A stretch of DNA of 64,000 nt, from NCBI RefSeq assembly GCF_040436345.1, contig NC_133221.1, positions 17,171,165 through 17,235,164 of the forward strand, read 5' to 3'. Numbering within the stretch: position 1 is the first letter of the stretch; the number at the start of each line of letters is the position of its first letter. The DNA comes from Pagrus major (taxonomy: Eukaryota > Chordata > Actinopteri > Spariformes > Sparidae). A model generated the notes under the pieces. The model was not told the origin of the DNA, ran no database searches, and was given only the letters and a program-made list of their open reading frames with translations. Below are positions 37,132 through 50,720 of the stretch, piece after piece. Position numbers and translations under genes: made by a program.

Positions 37132-38821
37132 GGTAAAAGGCATGACTTAACACCTACAAACTTTGTGTGCCTATCAGCAGAGATAAGAAGAGAGACATGC
37201 TGCAACACTGACCATGTCAGAGCTCATTTTTAATTCAGATTATCCAATTTTTGGGTGCAGAACTTGCTACAGTGGTAGGAGAAGAGTCCTAATGGCCGCT
37301 AAACAAATGCTGTGTTGCTAATTGTAGAAATATTAGTGTGCAAAAAGGTAATCATTTCAGCCTTTGAAGCTTGCATGTTAAATAGATTTAAAGACCTGAG
37401 AAGGCCATGTCTAAGTGCACGATGCCTAAAGAGGATAAGGAGCCTCATGTCACCTCAGTGCTCCTATGAGGGCGACTGATCCGTAAGTCTGTGATTTACA
37501 AGATGATCAAGCCGACTGTGTAACACGCTTTTTTTGCCAATGTTTGTTCACTACCTCAGCACATTATAGAATAGAAGAAGAGTTATAACTCTGAGGGTAA
37601 GCTAATGTTTTCAACTATATTTATTAAAACTCATGTAAAATGTGAAAGGCATGAATGTATATTTAAAAATATAACAGTAAATAGAAAACAAATGCTCTAC
37701 ATCTGCAGAAGCTCATTCTGTGAATAATGTGAATGAAGGCATAGTAGGAGGAGTGTACTGGGTCGAGAAAGGCCATATGGTGCCGACAGCAATGACAGGC
37801 CAGGCTAGTGACAGCATCTGTCATGGTGTCTTAACCGTGACACACTGCTCTACACTACAAGTACACTGTAGTATCCAGTGGTTTTCTGGCATAAATCAAT
37901 AAATTAACCAAGGCAATTCTCACAAATGTTATTTTTGTTTTGAAACTAGTGATGACACTGTTTCTCAAGGCTCAGACTTACGATGGGATACACTTCTTCT
38001 TAATGTTTTTAAAGCTGGGAGTGAGAAAGAGCTTGACTGCTCTCCAGTGAGGGATTGTAGGTTGCCTTGGCCATGCATACATCAGTGCACCATATCTACA
38101 TTTGGCACAAAGTCACACAGACATGGCTTTGCACTTGCTGACAATGATTCCATTAAAGTTATTAGAGTAATAGCATCTTTTGGGTAAGCTCATGCAAAAT
38201 GCTGGATAGAGCTGCTCAACTCCTTTAATCCCACAAACATATGTTTCTGTTTTGGTTCATGCAGAAGAATGAAGGTTACTATCACATAAACCTTTCTCTC
38301 CTCTGCACCAACACAGAAGGATCCTACTCTAACTCTGTGGCCTACACTTCCTGCTGAGCAACACCTTGCAATCTGGTCAAGCTACTTCCTCTGATGCTAA
38401 AAATGAGTTGTCAGAACAAAAAGTAATAGTCAAAGTCTCACCCTAAATCAATCCAGCCACGAGTTAGTCCTCTTCTCTTTTTTCTTTCTCTTGCTGTAGC
38501 TGGTTAAACCATCCTCACTCTTCCTGTTGGCTCTTGGTGGATACTGGTTAAGTTCAAGTTTCCCATTCTGACTCCAGCTGAGCGCCTCCCCCCTCCTTCC
38601 ATCTCTACTTCTACTGGCCAGTTAGGTTGCCTCATCAACCGGCAATCTGTCCAGGTCCCAACATAGACTCTGCTGTCCTAAGTCAGGCAACATGCTCTCT
38701 CCCTCTCATCCTGATTACAGAAGATTTAAGGATTAAGAGAAAGAAACAGGCAGCAGCCAACCTTGCTCTCCTTACAGTCTGTTGAGTTAGTATGCTCTGT
38801 CTTTCTCCTCTCTCTCTTTCT

Positions 38822-38824
<3 letters not shown>

Positions 38825-38865
<41 letters not shown>
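38825..38865. repeat. (CT)n microsatellite
   Basis: About 41 bases of CT in a pyrimidine-rich stretch. A 211-codon frame crossing it on the minus strand includes an Arg-Glu run from this repeat. Confidence 0.9.
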
Positions 38866-38868
<3 letters not shown>

Positions 38869-39422
38869 AGCTCTCTCACTTGTCTCCACAGCTCTCTCAG
38901 AATCTGGACATCCACACAGCTCTCTTCTGCCCGTCTGTTCTGTCACAGCAAACCTCTCTAACCATCCAAATAAGTGCTGTGACTGAATCATGGAGACTAG
39001 GGCTCCCAAATCTGCTTTGCTGCTGAGGACCCCCTGCCTTAATAATTTCAGTGTGTCAGTGAGATGGGAGACAGCGTCTCGGGTCTGTTTTCCCATGGAA
39101 ATCCGTTTGCTGGGACAACAAACTAACCCTGCTGTTACTCTAAGCCAGGGGGCCTTGGTGGTAATTATTCCCATGACAGGGATGACACACAGATATGAAG
39201 CACATGGAAAATCTGTGTGCATACAAATGCTAAAGCACAGTGCACACAAACTCACAACCACACATGTTGTAAATGCTGGAGCAAGCAGCTTATTTGCAAA
39301 ATCTGCATGCTCACACACGTTCTTTCACTAGTCTAACAGAGTTCAAAGGAAAGCATGCATATTTTCTGTTTCATAACGCATATTTTCATCACCAGATAAT
39401 TGGAAGATCTTCTCCACATGTA

Positions 39423-40289
39423 TTAAAGGGGCTCTATGTAAACATTTACAGCAATCTAAAAATCACTTTTTTATTGGCCATATGTGAGTGAATTTTAACG
39501 TGACGTGAAAAATTAGACTTTCCCCGTCTCTGTCGGTTACCTATACAAGCCTGTGCATGATTTGTTTAAGGCGTTTAAAGGTGCGACATGTTAAAACTAT
39601 CAAATTCATACCCCAAACAACAACTCCAAACTAACAGCTGCTAACTGTAGTTGCTGTTAGCTGGTAAGCCCAGTTAACCGTGCGGCTAGCGAGCGATCAT
39701 ATTAGCTGAATTTGCCCGGACGGGTAGCTTGGAGCACCGGGTGAAGGTATCAATCTCCTGAGGTACAAAGCAGTTAGGGGCTATCTGGTTAGCATGCTAA
39801 CTTCAATAGAAAATCAAAACTGTTATTTCTCCCCATTCTGATGATAATTTTAGTTATTTTTTTTCATGTTTTAAAAGCAAATTCTTACATACCATTAATG
39901 CTGCTGGACTGTGGATTTCAATGTGAAGGACAGAACAGTCCAAAGGATGTGACTTTATGCATGTTCACCAGTACCTCTCTCCACTTTGCTAACAGAGAGC
40001 AACGGTAGGTAATGTTAGTTTAGAGAAGGAGTCCGACGGGCTTCCAACACAACACCAAAAATATTATTTTGCAGCAGGAACAAGCATAATTAACACATTA
40101 AAACTGCTAAAATTGCACCTACTCCTTCTCCCTCATTAAAAATCCCTCAAAAAAAAAGTTCAACTGCTGGACACAAGATGTCTCCTACTTCACTGCAAAG
40201 TCTACTGTCAAAATCTGCATAGTGGAGCTCAAACGTTCAACTGTAGGAACAGGAAGTAAAACACTTTTTTGACTGGAGGGTAACTTTAA
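39423..40289. mobile_element. Possible TTAA-bounded element
   Basis: Begins TTAAAGGGGCTCTATGTAA, whose first bases resemble the TTAA-flanked MITE family, and a plausible end is ggagggtaactTTAA. The interior (ctaacagctgctaactgtag, gcggctagcgagcg) looks like a common fish repeat. The right boundary is a guess. Confidence 0.35.
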
Positions 40290-43200
40290 TCATCTTTTAA
40301 ATCTGTTTAAAATGTAGTTTTGAGTCAACAAAAATATCACAAGTTTGAATATATTCCAGTTATTAGAATCCAGGTTAAGATGCTTGAATTAACCTTTTAC
40401 TTTAATTGTGACCACAACTGTTTGGTTTCTATGGCCGAATCCCACATGTGGACATGAATATTGTGTTAACAGGTTTACTCATAGCACCACAGTCTCAATC
40501 ACGTGGTTAAAGGTGCAGGTACACAGATTATCCCTGATATTCAATTGATCCACCAGAGCCAATCTGTGACTTTGTGCACGTGAATGTGGCCAGTGGTATT
40601 ATGCAACTGCTTCTCTCTGTTAGAGGGATGCAGACTGCCCTCTTCTGATCAAACTGGATAATGCAATGCTTCAACAAGATATTCAGACAGCTCAAGTTCA
40701 AAATAGCCATAACATTGATCTTCACTGTAGGTTACAGCTGCTGTCTATATCACCTCTAAATATATCTCCAAACCTACAACAAGGCACATCTTGTTTGCTC
40801 TGAGCTTACACGTCTCCACTTTTGAGTGGAACATACCATTAACAATTTATCATCAAATGCTTGTTAACGAGGAAGATTATTTTGATATCAGATGTCCTTC
40901 ATGTTAAAGCTGCTGTGACAAATTGGACACCCATTCAAAAGCACTTTGATCCAGAGAGTTATAGTTGCTGATCTGCTGTGAAGAGTTAACCAACAGAGAC
41001 ATGTTGTTGATACCACCCAGTTGAAGCCGACACACCTCCAAAAACATAATCCCACCAAATCCAATCAAATGCCCCGGACAATTCCTTATCAGAGGCCTCC
41101 TCTTCGGCTGTGAGCAATTAGATCAGACCTATAACATCACACTAACCTGACCCATTACTCATAACGGTGCTATGTTTAGACACAGGAGCCCGAGGTGGGT
41201 CTTGAGTCTGCACTGATATGAAACACAGGAAGAGGAAAAAAGTGCACGCTTGGGGGTGAAGATTTATAGGCTGAGAAAGGCCAAAACAGAAATGATAGGA
41301 GAGGAAAGGGAAGTGTGTTTGGCACAACAGGGTGGGGTGGTGGTGCGTGTGTGTTTTTCTTTATCCTTTTAGATATACAAGAATAATCTGACTGCGTTAC
41401 CAGATGAGGGCAGCACAGCATACTTTAACAGCAGGTTTGTGTTTCTCCCCTGAACCAAAAATCTCTCAAAGTAAATCCAACAGATTCTTTGACAAATGAT
41501 CACTAATCTAATGTTTGAGTTGAGGAACATTTTGTTCTGATTCCCACCTCCTGATAGTACTCACACTTTCCTTTTAGGGTCTGAGCTATTTTCCCCCTAT
41601 TCTGCAAATTCTTTGCAGAGACATTCAATCACTGGAAAAGGCAGTCCAACTTCTCCCCAGACACCAGGGTACCCAGCAGAGGTCGGTGGTAGAGCAGAAG
41701 GAACTTGGAAAGAGGCTTGGGAAGCAATGAACTAAGTTTAGCCAGCTTAGTGACTGATTCTAAAGACAGCCATGTGCTCAGCTAATATTAGATTGTTGGC
41801 AGACTCCCCAGGATGGGTCTTACCAGCACTTTGCTCAGTCTCTGTGAGCATCTGCTGTATTATTTCCAGCTATGTGGCTAAAAGACAGAACAGCCCCTCT
41901 GCTACTTGCTCTAAAGCATCTAAAAGCCTCGAGGCATCAGGTGAATGGAAAGGAAGCACGGAGGAAACAGAGCTAAACTTATTCATGCACGGCAAGCAGA
42001 AGATTTGGGGTGATTTGTGAAAAGTTATTACAATGGGAAGTTTGTGTTGTTTGTGCTTTGACTCGAGGGTGGCTGAGTGAGGCACGAGGAACAAATGCTG
42101 CTCACTAAGGAAATGATTTGTTTAGAGCCAGAGTACTCAGACCTTTTCCTTAGGAGGGCCAAAATGAAACTTGCTATCGGCTGGGTCAGGGTTAGGTTAG
42201 AGCAAGAAAACATACAACAACAGAAGTATGAAAACGTGAGCACCACAGCCTTAGTATGTTCTTTCACCTTCTGTGCTTCCTAATAAGTGCATATACTGTA
42301 CATATAATTCATAGTATAATTTCAATATAAAAAAGAATTTAGCGCACACATATGATAGAGGCTCTACATTTGAGTAGACTTACATTGTATGGTGATATAG
42401 AATATCAGCAATTACTGAGAGTAATTGTTATTTTCCTGGCTCAACAGAGAAATACAGGACGTGCTCTTGTATTTCTTATTCTTGAAATGTTTTTGCAACA
42501 TCTTTTGTAGTTTCTTCACGTGAAATCTTGAGTTTTTGTAAACAACAGATTGCTAATGCTATTCGTGCTTTACTTTGTTTCACTAAAATTGATCTTGGAT
42601 CTTTCCTTATTAGCTGCTTCCTCTAATTGCTTACGATTTATAAAAACTTCTTCTGAACATATCAGAACAAGTTTGAGAACCACTGGTGTAGATGCAGGTC
42701 TGACATCGGGGGGAGAAACATTATTGAAAGTATGAAATGGATGATGAAAGGATGATGTAATCTGCAAATTTTACATCTGCCTTGTGTTAACAAATTTACC
42801 AAAATGACAGAATAGGATTCCAACTGTCTAAAATGCAGAAGTGGTTATGCTGTATGTATCAATTATGTCTGTTATAATTAAAGGTCATCACAGGACTGTG
42901 TGCTTCAATTTTTGCTGTCTTGGTTTAGAGAAAATGATTTTGATGTCCTCTGAGGTCTTCAGTGTTGCTGATAACTAATTGTATTAAGCCCTGTTCCTTT
43001 TAGTTCCTTCACTGCAAGAGCCTCATTGCTCTTTTTTTAAAAGATAATGTGAAACTCAGAGGTCTGTCTTGGCTCAATGAACACACATTAGCCAAAATGA
43101 GGGAAAGTCACCGAGATAAATGTTGATGAAGTCATGTTATTTTGTTCATTCAGCAATTTGTGTGAAGTGCTGTGAGAGATGTATCTTACTTAAGCTTTCA

Positions 43201-44276
43201 TTGTATTTTTATTTGTGATCAAGTGCTTTCTGGGCCTTTTCACTGTCACTTCCATATTATTAATGTGTGGTGCCACTCCTTAAAAAATAAGCATGGATGC
43301 TTTAGATTAAATAAAGGACTATTCAGACTACCCAGGGTCAATTATCAATTAACACATCTAAGGTGATTAACAATGAGTATTTGTTGTATAATATGAAGCA
43401 TTATTACCATGTATTATGTAAACATTTGTGTTATGTTTTTTGACTTGAGATCTTTCTAAATCTTTGGTTTTTGTAGATAACATGCTGAGGAGAAGTTTAG
43501 AGGTGGCAAATGCCTTTTCTGTGTCACACATAATTACTCTCACTCCTCACTCTCAAATATTAATATGAAATCCTGGTATTACTTTCTCAGATGGTTGCTT
43601 AGGGCAAAGCAATTTGATTTCCCAGTGGTCCACATTTGAGTACCAAACCTCAGAAATAAACTTGTCCCAGCCATGAGACACACTTCTGACCTCAGATAGT
43701 TTTTAGTTTAGTTAGATAGAAGATAGCTTTTCCTTAATGTATTTGTATTAAGCAGACTGGGTGAAGAAAATCCCACGCTAAAGTTGATAAAAAGGTGAAG
43801 CAAAAAGTGATAAAACTTTGTTATTTAGGAGTTTTAGATGTTATTTACACCTTTAAATTTCTTGTCACATTAGTGGAGACAACAGTAGCACCAGACACAA
43901 AGATGACAATCGTCCTGTGCTAAGTTACTTTTATGAATGCTCTCTTTGTTTTTGTTACTTGTAGTTTTGAGGTATTTAAATTTAAGATAGAGTACTGATG
44001 ACAAAACTCATCTGGAAATACCAAAGAGTAGTATATCATTCTTTATTTAAAATTGTAATCCTGTTAGTAATACAGTTACCTTTTTTTTATATGGTAATCA
44101 TGGTAAATTAATTCTGTAACTCCCCAAGACAGATTATGAGGCTAGATCTAAAAGTACATCACAAATGAAGACTTAGTTTGATGAATGTACATGTATGTAG
44201 GTTAATGCTGCTATTCTCTATGTTGCTCCAGTCTATAGGTTTATTGTAAGAATAAATTGTAAAATTAAACATTTAC

Positions 44277-44278
<2 letters not shown>

Positions 44279-44352
<74 letters not shown>
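44279..44352. repeat. (CA)37 microsatellite
   Basis: Seventy-four bases of perfect CA repeat in gene-free DNA. Confidence 0.95.
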
Positions 44353-44354
<2 letters not shown>

Positions 44355-45365
44355 ATTATTTCCATGATCTAGGCTCTTCATGTGACCTGCCTGGTCAGTC
44401 TGTCGGTAAACAGTGTTGCAAACCTTCAAACTTTTAATAGCAAATAATAGTTCAAGTCGGCACAAAACAAACACTACGAGTTTGATTACTCAGTACTTCA
44501 GGAGTTTAAGAAGTTGTGTAAGATGTGTGAGCAATCAGTGACAGTCTCTTAAATAGTTGAGCTTCATGGGCTGTGTGTTCATACCTTATTTGGGGCTGCC
44601 CCGCAGCTCAAGAGTTCACAAAACCCATGTGTCACCGCCTGAGACTATGGCAGAGATAAATGGAGTGTGTAAGGTGCCAGGATTGTTCAAAGACCAAGAG
44701 AAAGAGATATAGAAAAGATTGAGATAGTTTAAATTGGGGAAAGAATCCAGGTGGTGGAGAGAAAGAGGAAAAAGTGAAAGGAGAGAAGGAAGAATGATGG
44801 AAGGAGGAGAGGTTTTTGAGGAGGGGGGGTGGTGATCCTCCAGAGCCAATGAAGAACAAGGAAGGAGGATTTCTGTGAGGGTGAAGTCCTGAAGTCACAT
44901 TTTACCGCTTCAGGATTCAGAGAGAAGAAAGAAATACTTCCACACTCCTTATTGAGAAAGGATGACACAGAAGAGGACAGTTGACTCTGCTTAAGAAGGC
45001 CCAAGAAGATCTTCTATCTGAGTTTCCAGGACAGCACACAGTGGATATTTTCACACCTCCAGCCAAGCTCACCTGTCTCTGGATTGGAGGAGGTGAAAGA
45101 GACAAGGAGTGAAGAGGCTCCTGTCCCAACGCAGGCAGAAACATTCCTCCCTCTCTCAGGATCAATTATTCATATGTATGAGGTTTCCTGTGTGTCAGGG
45201 TAGAACGAGACGGGCTGTGGTGGCTCAGCTCCAAACTGTGGCACAGTGCGGCGTGAGACAAGAGCTGAAGAGGCAGAAAACGGGCAGACAGGAGGGATAG
45301 AGGACACACGAGGATAGGGGAAGATTGTGTAAGAGTTGGAGATCAAAGGTCACGACAGCAGAGGA

Positions 45366-45479
45366 GAATAATTCGAGGAACAAATGAAGGCTCTACAGAA
45401 GAATCAGGGGCGCACTGACCAGATGTTGGGAGCTATGGCTGACATGCTTACTTCTGTGGCCATGCCCAATCAACAGTGG
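45366..45479 (+). CDS. Weak candidate coding exon with a consensus donor
   Basis: An open frame reads EEQMKALQKNQGRTDQM, then LGAMADMLTSVAMPNQQ, and meets a strong donor TGG|GTAAGT at 45479/45480. It looks helical and protein-like, but the acceptor side is poor, the frame is short, and I recognise no family. It lies in a GA-rich stretch with no other exons assigned. It could be chance. Confidence 0.2.
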
Positions 45480-45995
45480 GTAAGTTGTGGATCTGTTTGT
45501 GTATTTACTCTCCTTTTATATGCAAGCATAATGCCACAAATTCAAAAAGAGAGCAAGAGACACATATGGAGGTATTTTCCAGGGCTCAACGTCCATCTTA
45601 TCTCTGGCCCACATTGTTACATACCAAGTTTATTTCAGGTCATCTCTATAACTTTGTCATAAACCTAAAATGGTAAAGCCAGACAAGCAGAGAAAGAGGA
45701 GAGAGAGAGAGAGACAGAGAGAAAGGGGGAATGGAAGGATTGCTAGTCTCTGTTCAGTGCTTGGGAGGAATCTTGGATGTTTGAGAGGAACAGGAAGCAG
45801 AGTAGTGGTGATTAAACCATCTGACCATAAACAAACTCATGCAGGTCTAACGCCTCACTGCAACCAGGCTATGTTACTCCTTCATCCCTCTTCCCATCCC
45901 TTCTCTTTATCTTTGTCTGTTCCCTCTCTTCTCATTCTTTTTCAAATTCACATGTTTTCTTGTTGGTTGTATGGTAGCCACATTAATGTTTATTC

Positions 45996-46362
45996 TTAAA
46001 GGTGCACTATGTAGTTTTGGGGAGGACATTTTAAACAGAAAAGAAAGATCTAAATTGACTGTTTTTTTATGCCTAAACAAAAGAGGGAAACTAACTCTCT
46101 TGGTTTTCATGACTGAATAAACTGAATAAACAAACTGACCTTAAAGAAAAACACAATTTCATACTAGTTTATATTTGGCGGACCCTGCCACCTTTCTAGC
46201 TTCAAACAGTGTTCTGGTGACCTTGTTTTCCTCTGAGAACAGTTGTTTATTCAGTTATGGGAAAAAAATATTTCTGAATTTGTGTTATCAACTCATTAAC
46301 ATTGTAAATATTGAAATTCTGACTTTGAATTTCTTCTCCAAAACTACATAGTGCCCTTTTAA
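45996..46362. mobile_element. TTAA-flanked MITE, copy 2
   Basis: TTAAAGGTGCACTATGTAG at the left and, in reverse complement, TTAAAAGGGCACTATGTAG at the right; both run on into GTTTTGG. TTAA sits at both outer edges; 367 bp; non-coding. It matches copy 1 at 15305-15644 over the ends and part of the interior. Confidence 0.8.
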
Positions 46363-46698
46363 GTTTCAAGTTTATCAAAGTTCAACAGGACAGCAACCAA
46401 CAGCATAAAAACACTGCTTTCAACAGTGCATTTCCTCAACGATAGCAGTCAAACATAACAGCAGCATTATCATGAGCAAAATCGTGAAAATTAAGAGCAT
46501 AAACCCCAGAATAAATAGGTAATTTATATGGTAATTTATATGTTGCTGTGTGGTTGGTTCTTAAATGTGTATATAAATTATATCATAATAAAAAACGATT
46601 CAATATCTCATGAAAATTCAGACACAAATTTGATAAACTTGATTGAGCTACAGCGTGTATGTTTTGACACAACATCTGGAACCACAAATGTATAGATG

Positions 46699-47381
46699 GG
46701 TAACACTTTACAATAAGGTACACAAAAGTGTGAGTAGTTACCAAGGAGCAAGTAAGGAATGAATCAGAAACGACTTGAAAGTCAATTAATTGTTAGTGAG
46801 TAATACCCGAATAACTGAAATTCAATTACTATATAGTAGATAATGATGAGTTACTGGAGAACAGTGGGGGAGATACATTTTTTCTTGAATCATTAGGTAA
46901 TGCTTTGTTCATAAATACCTGTGAATCGACATAGTGAGCAGAGTAGTTCCCGAATAATAACCTGACTCAAAGGCACACATAAAAAGTGATTAGGTAATTA
47001 GTATTTAATGGGTCTATTGGGTAACTACTCACTACTACTATTATGTTTCATTTTACTTGAAGGTATACAAAAACAGTAACTAATGATTCAGTAATCAGTA
47101 ATTAATTATTACACTCAACAGCTGGTTTTTAGTTAATCAGGAACAACCCATGAAGAAAGTGGTCAGTATGTTGATTCATAGATATTTATGAACTAATCAT
47201 TACCTAATCATTCCTTAATGTATTTCCCAGACTGTTCTCCAGTACTCATCATTATCTACCTGAAATCACAGCTATTCAGGCTCGTTAACGATCATCTATC
47301 ATCAAGTAGTTCCTGATTCATTGCTTACTCGCTCCTCAGTAACTACTCACATTTTTGTGTACCTTATTGCAAAGTGTTACC
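46699..47381. mobile_element. Palindromic foldback transposon, hAT-like
   Basis: The left end GGTAACACTTTACAATAAGG and the right end, in reverse complement GGTAACACTTTGCAATAAGG, begin an inverted repeat that continues inward (acacaaaagtgtgagtagtt versus acacaaaaatgtgagtagtt) and, imperfectly, to the middle of the 683-bp element. Flanks tatagatg and tacagagg agree at 6 of 8 positions, suggesting an aged 8-bp target duplication as made by hAT transposases. No transposase is encoded. Confidence 0.8.
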
Positions 47382-48335
47382 TACAGAGGTACCAAAAGAT
47401 CCAAATGCATTTCTCATTTAAACTCTGCTTTCTTTAAAAAAAAATGTTTATCATCATAAGTCATTTCCTCTCTTGCAGAGAGTGGTTGAAAACACAACAG
47501 TGATTATGATCTTGTTTCTTCCCTGCAGAGGCCTGATAACTGCACTTGCCTCTGTTAGCCTCTACTCTGGTGCTGCTGGGTTTTAAATAAAGATTAAAAT
47601 CTGCTGTCGGAGAGGCAGTTCTTATCCAAGCTCTGTGGCAAAAATTGGACCTCAACAACTTCTATTGCATTCCTGTTCAGTGTGTAATGGAGAGAAAGAT
47701 GAAAAAGATGCAGGGAACAGTAGGGAAAAAACAGCCACTGGTATAATGTTTTGTGGTTATGCGACCATAAGCACTCAGTACAATCTTACCATCACTTCCT
47801 CCTCGAGAGCAGGGCTCCACCACTGACAAAGGCATCTCTGTGTGTAGCTCTCAGAGGGGGGTGAGACGGACCTCCCATCATGCGAGGAGGAAAAGGGGCC
47901 TGCGCAGGGCCAGTGGCAGCCAGAGGGGCTGGAGTGGGAGCAGCAGGCCACTTCCACAGAAAACCCCGAGCGGAGAGAAAGAACAGGTAAGACCTGAAAG
48001 GGCTGCACTGAGTGTGACAGACCATCTTGTGACCCACAGACTAACAAAGCTAGTCCAAACATTGGCTCTCACCAAACCAGTCAGAGCTTAGAGACTCACC
48101 GAAACACAAACTTTCAGAGTGGGCCCTGATTCTTTGTGTGGAACGTCTCAGATTTCTGAGCAGTGACATCTAAAACAGCCTGCTCTGCAACCCAGTCGCA
48201 AGAATAAATGTTAGCTCAGTACATTTCTGCAAAACCATTGATAAGTTCAAAATAAACGTTTCTTTATATTGCAACTTTCATTACGTTTCAATTCAGTTCT
48301 CTATTTCTCACTTGTCACAACACTGTGCTTATGCT

Positions 48336-48660
48336 CGGTTTAGGTTTAGGCACAGAAACCACTTGTTTAGGGTTAGGAAAACGTCATTGTTTGGTGTAAA
48401 TACCTGTTTTTGTCGCCACAAAATTGCCTGGAGATCTGACATCCTGTGAAAAATAGCTGGTCATGGTCATCAATTACACGGCTTGAGGTGGTCCAATTTC
48501 CCACGAAATATTACTGATTTTGGTCGCCACAAAAAACACCTGGAGATGGTCTGAAATGTCTCCACGCTTAAAATAACCTTCCCCTCCACCTCCTGATAAG
48601 CTAATAAGCATATAATATGGACGTGATATGCAACGTTTGGAAGAAATGTCAACCTCGGAC
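48336..48660. repeat. Interspersed repeat with 'tttagggttagg' and 'gtcgccacaaa' motifs
   Basis: ggtttaggtttaggcacag, acttgtttagggttagg and two copies of gtcgccacaaaa about 115 bp apart (48413 and 48521), each followed by cctggagat. This is typical of a dispersed fish repeat. Not a telomeric array: only isolated TTAGGG-like units occur. Confidence 0.45.
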
Positions 48661-50079
48661 ATATCTGTGGTTTGCAGAAACGTTAACTGCTAAGATCATA
48701 TTGTGGTGACTGGGCTGTGCTCAGCTTCATGAAAACTACATGCTACAATCTGTGTGGCTATTGACATGAATACAGAGATGATTTCTCGATTGATGACTTA
48801 AATAATCTATAAGTGTGTGTGTGCCACGTGAGCGTCTGCCCAGGCCTTTAGTTTCAACTAAGCCTGTTCTTGCTTGTCAGCCATTTGTGAATTCAGGATA
48901 AAAACAGGCCTGAGTCCCATCTGTCATATCTGATGGTGGTCATTAGGTGGTAATAACGCCAGGGAAAGTATCAGATTGGAGTCACCTGAATACTGGTCTT
49001 TCACTCTTATTAAACCCCGCCCTCTGCATCCTCTATTAGCACTGATAGCAGAAAATTGCTTCACCGTAATGTACCATACATAAGTACGTGAGAGAGAGAG
49101 TCTTTGTGTGTATACACATGCAACACTTTCCAGATGGGACAAAAAAACATGTTCAGCTGCCTGCCTTCCCCTTCTGCCCCAACACTGTTGGTTGCACTTA
49201 GTCTGTGAAAGGGTTGCGTGCGTTGCCATTTTCCTTGAGTGGAATGAAACAAAAGGAGCTTTGTAGCTGGATCTGGGTTTGGGTTAGAGTGAGTGTGTGT
49301 GTATACATGGGGGGGGGTTTGGTGGTGTGCACCATTTGGCGGGACCACTAACTGTTGTGCAGGACGGTACATGGCGTACATAAGAGGTGTGAGTGAGGCC
49401 AGAGGAAGCTGCCGGCGATGCTTATCTGTAATACTCGGGTGGCGTGTGCTGTTGAGGTTAATGCTGCCAAATATTGTTTAAGCAGACAGCTCATGGCTCA
49501 AAAAACCAAGAAAGAAAGGTAAAGAAAAGCATTATTCAGGGCCATGTGGAAGGATGATGACCAAAAAGGGAGATTGTTTATTTCAGCTCCAGACAAGCTC
49601 CTTCGCTCAATTGTTTTCGCATAGCCCAATTTCCTCCGGATGGGAAATTGGATGGAAAATCAATGAAACACAAGACAGAAAAACATCTGAACCACAACAA
49701 CAAGAGACAGACGATGTCATAGCCCAGAGTAGGGCTGGACCAGAACTATTTTCATTTATCCAGTCTCCATATAATCGAACCATGACAACATTCCCATAAC
49801 AACATGGTTCATGATTTTATATTGTCTGAATGAATAGCTGTAGTTTTATCAGAATCTGACACATCATATGATCTTAAATACTTGAGAAGAACCATGACCT
49901 CATATGCAATTCAATGCAACCATTTTTAGTAAAGATAATTTATCAATATCAATCAATGATAGTTATTTCAATGTTTTCTTAATATCATCTGCCTCCAGCG
50001 CAGAGAATGCAGTGCAGACATAAAACAGTCCTCACAAGACCCAGAGGTGTATAATATATTAGGATATATATAATATAAA

Positions 50080-50720
50080 ATTTACTGCACTTAAGTAGAT
50101 TTTTCAGGTATCTGTACTTTACTTGAGTATTTTTATTTTTTTTAATCCTTGTTTTAACAGCCTTGTTACTTTAGTTTGAATGCATTTGAGGGGAAATATC
50201 GATTATTTTTATTTTGCATCATTGCTTGCCGCCTTCTCAACATCACAGGACTGATTTCAACCTATCAGTGCATATCAGACAGGACAGACGTAGCAAGACA
50301 AAAAGATGTAAAAGACGTAACAAGACAGAAACAGACAGAGAGGGAGACATGAATGTGGAAGAAAGGCGTGCGAGTGTCTCGTATCTGCAGAGACCCTGCA
50401 GCCCTCTGTCTGGAATTTCTTATTTTCTCAGTTTGTTGCTGTGCTCCAGAAGGTTTACCATCCCAAAATGTCGGTATTTGATATCCTGAGACTCAATAAT
50501 CAACTATCTTTACAGAGCATTTATGAACAGCTCAGACAAACCTACTAATTCTATCCAGTCTAGTCTAGTTTAATAGTGAGTAATAACAATTTAAATTTTA
50601 TTAATATGATGTTAGGTTCAGTTAATTTTGCACTGAAATGGCCGGTAGAAATGACTTTGAGTACATTTCACAGCCTGTACTTTCTTACTTTTACTTGAGT
50701 AAAGAAGTTGAATCAGCACT
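50080..50720. repeat. Fish repeat of the 'tacttgagtattttt' type
   Basis: tctgtactttacttgagt near the left end and cttacttttacttgagtaaa near the right end are the characteristic ends of this repeat family, related to the motifs at 7.24 and 27.2 kb. Boundaries approximate. Confidence 0.45.

Larger units (their letters stand above)
36745..44270. other. ankrd33 upstream DNA and gene-free region
   Basis: No upstream coding exon was found and no clear core promoter; a 5' UTR exon cannot be excluded. The region contains a repeat at 36.89 kb, a CT tract at 38.8 kb, a TTAA-bounded repeat candidate at 39.4-40.3 kb, and otherwise AT-rich DNA in which I see nothing. Confidence 0.5.

Noticed and set aside
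38730-38735. CRX/OTX site (GGATTA) upstream of ankrd33
   Set aside because: A six-base match 2 kb from the start codon is expected by chance; no cluster was seen.
38683-39318. 211-codon minus-strand frame upstream of ankrd33
   Set aside because: It depends on the CT microsatellite (an Arg-Glu run) and has no recognisable domain.
48336-48400. Interstitial telomeric repeat
   Set aside because: Only scattered TTAGGG-like words occur; the context is an interspersed repeat.
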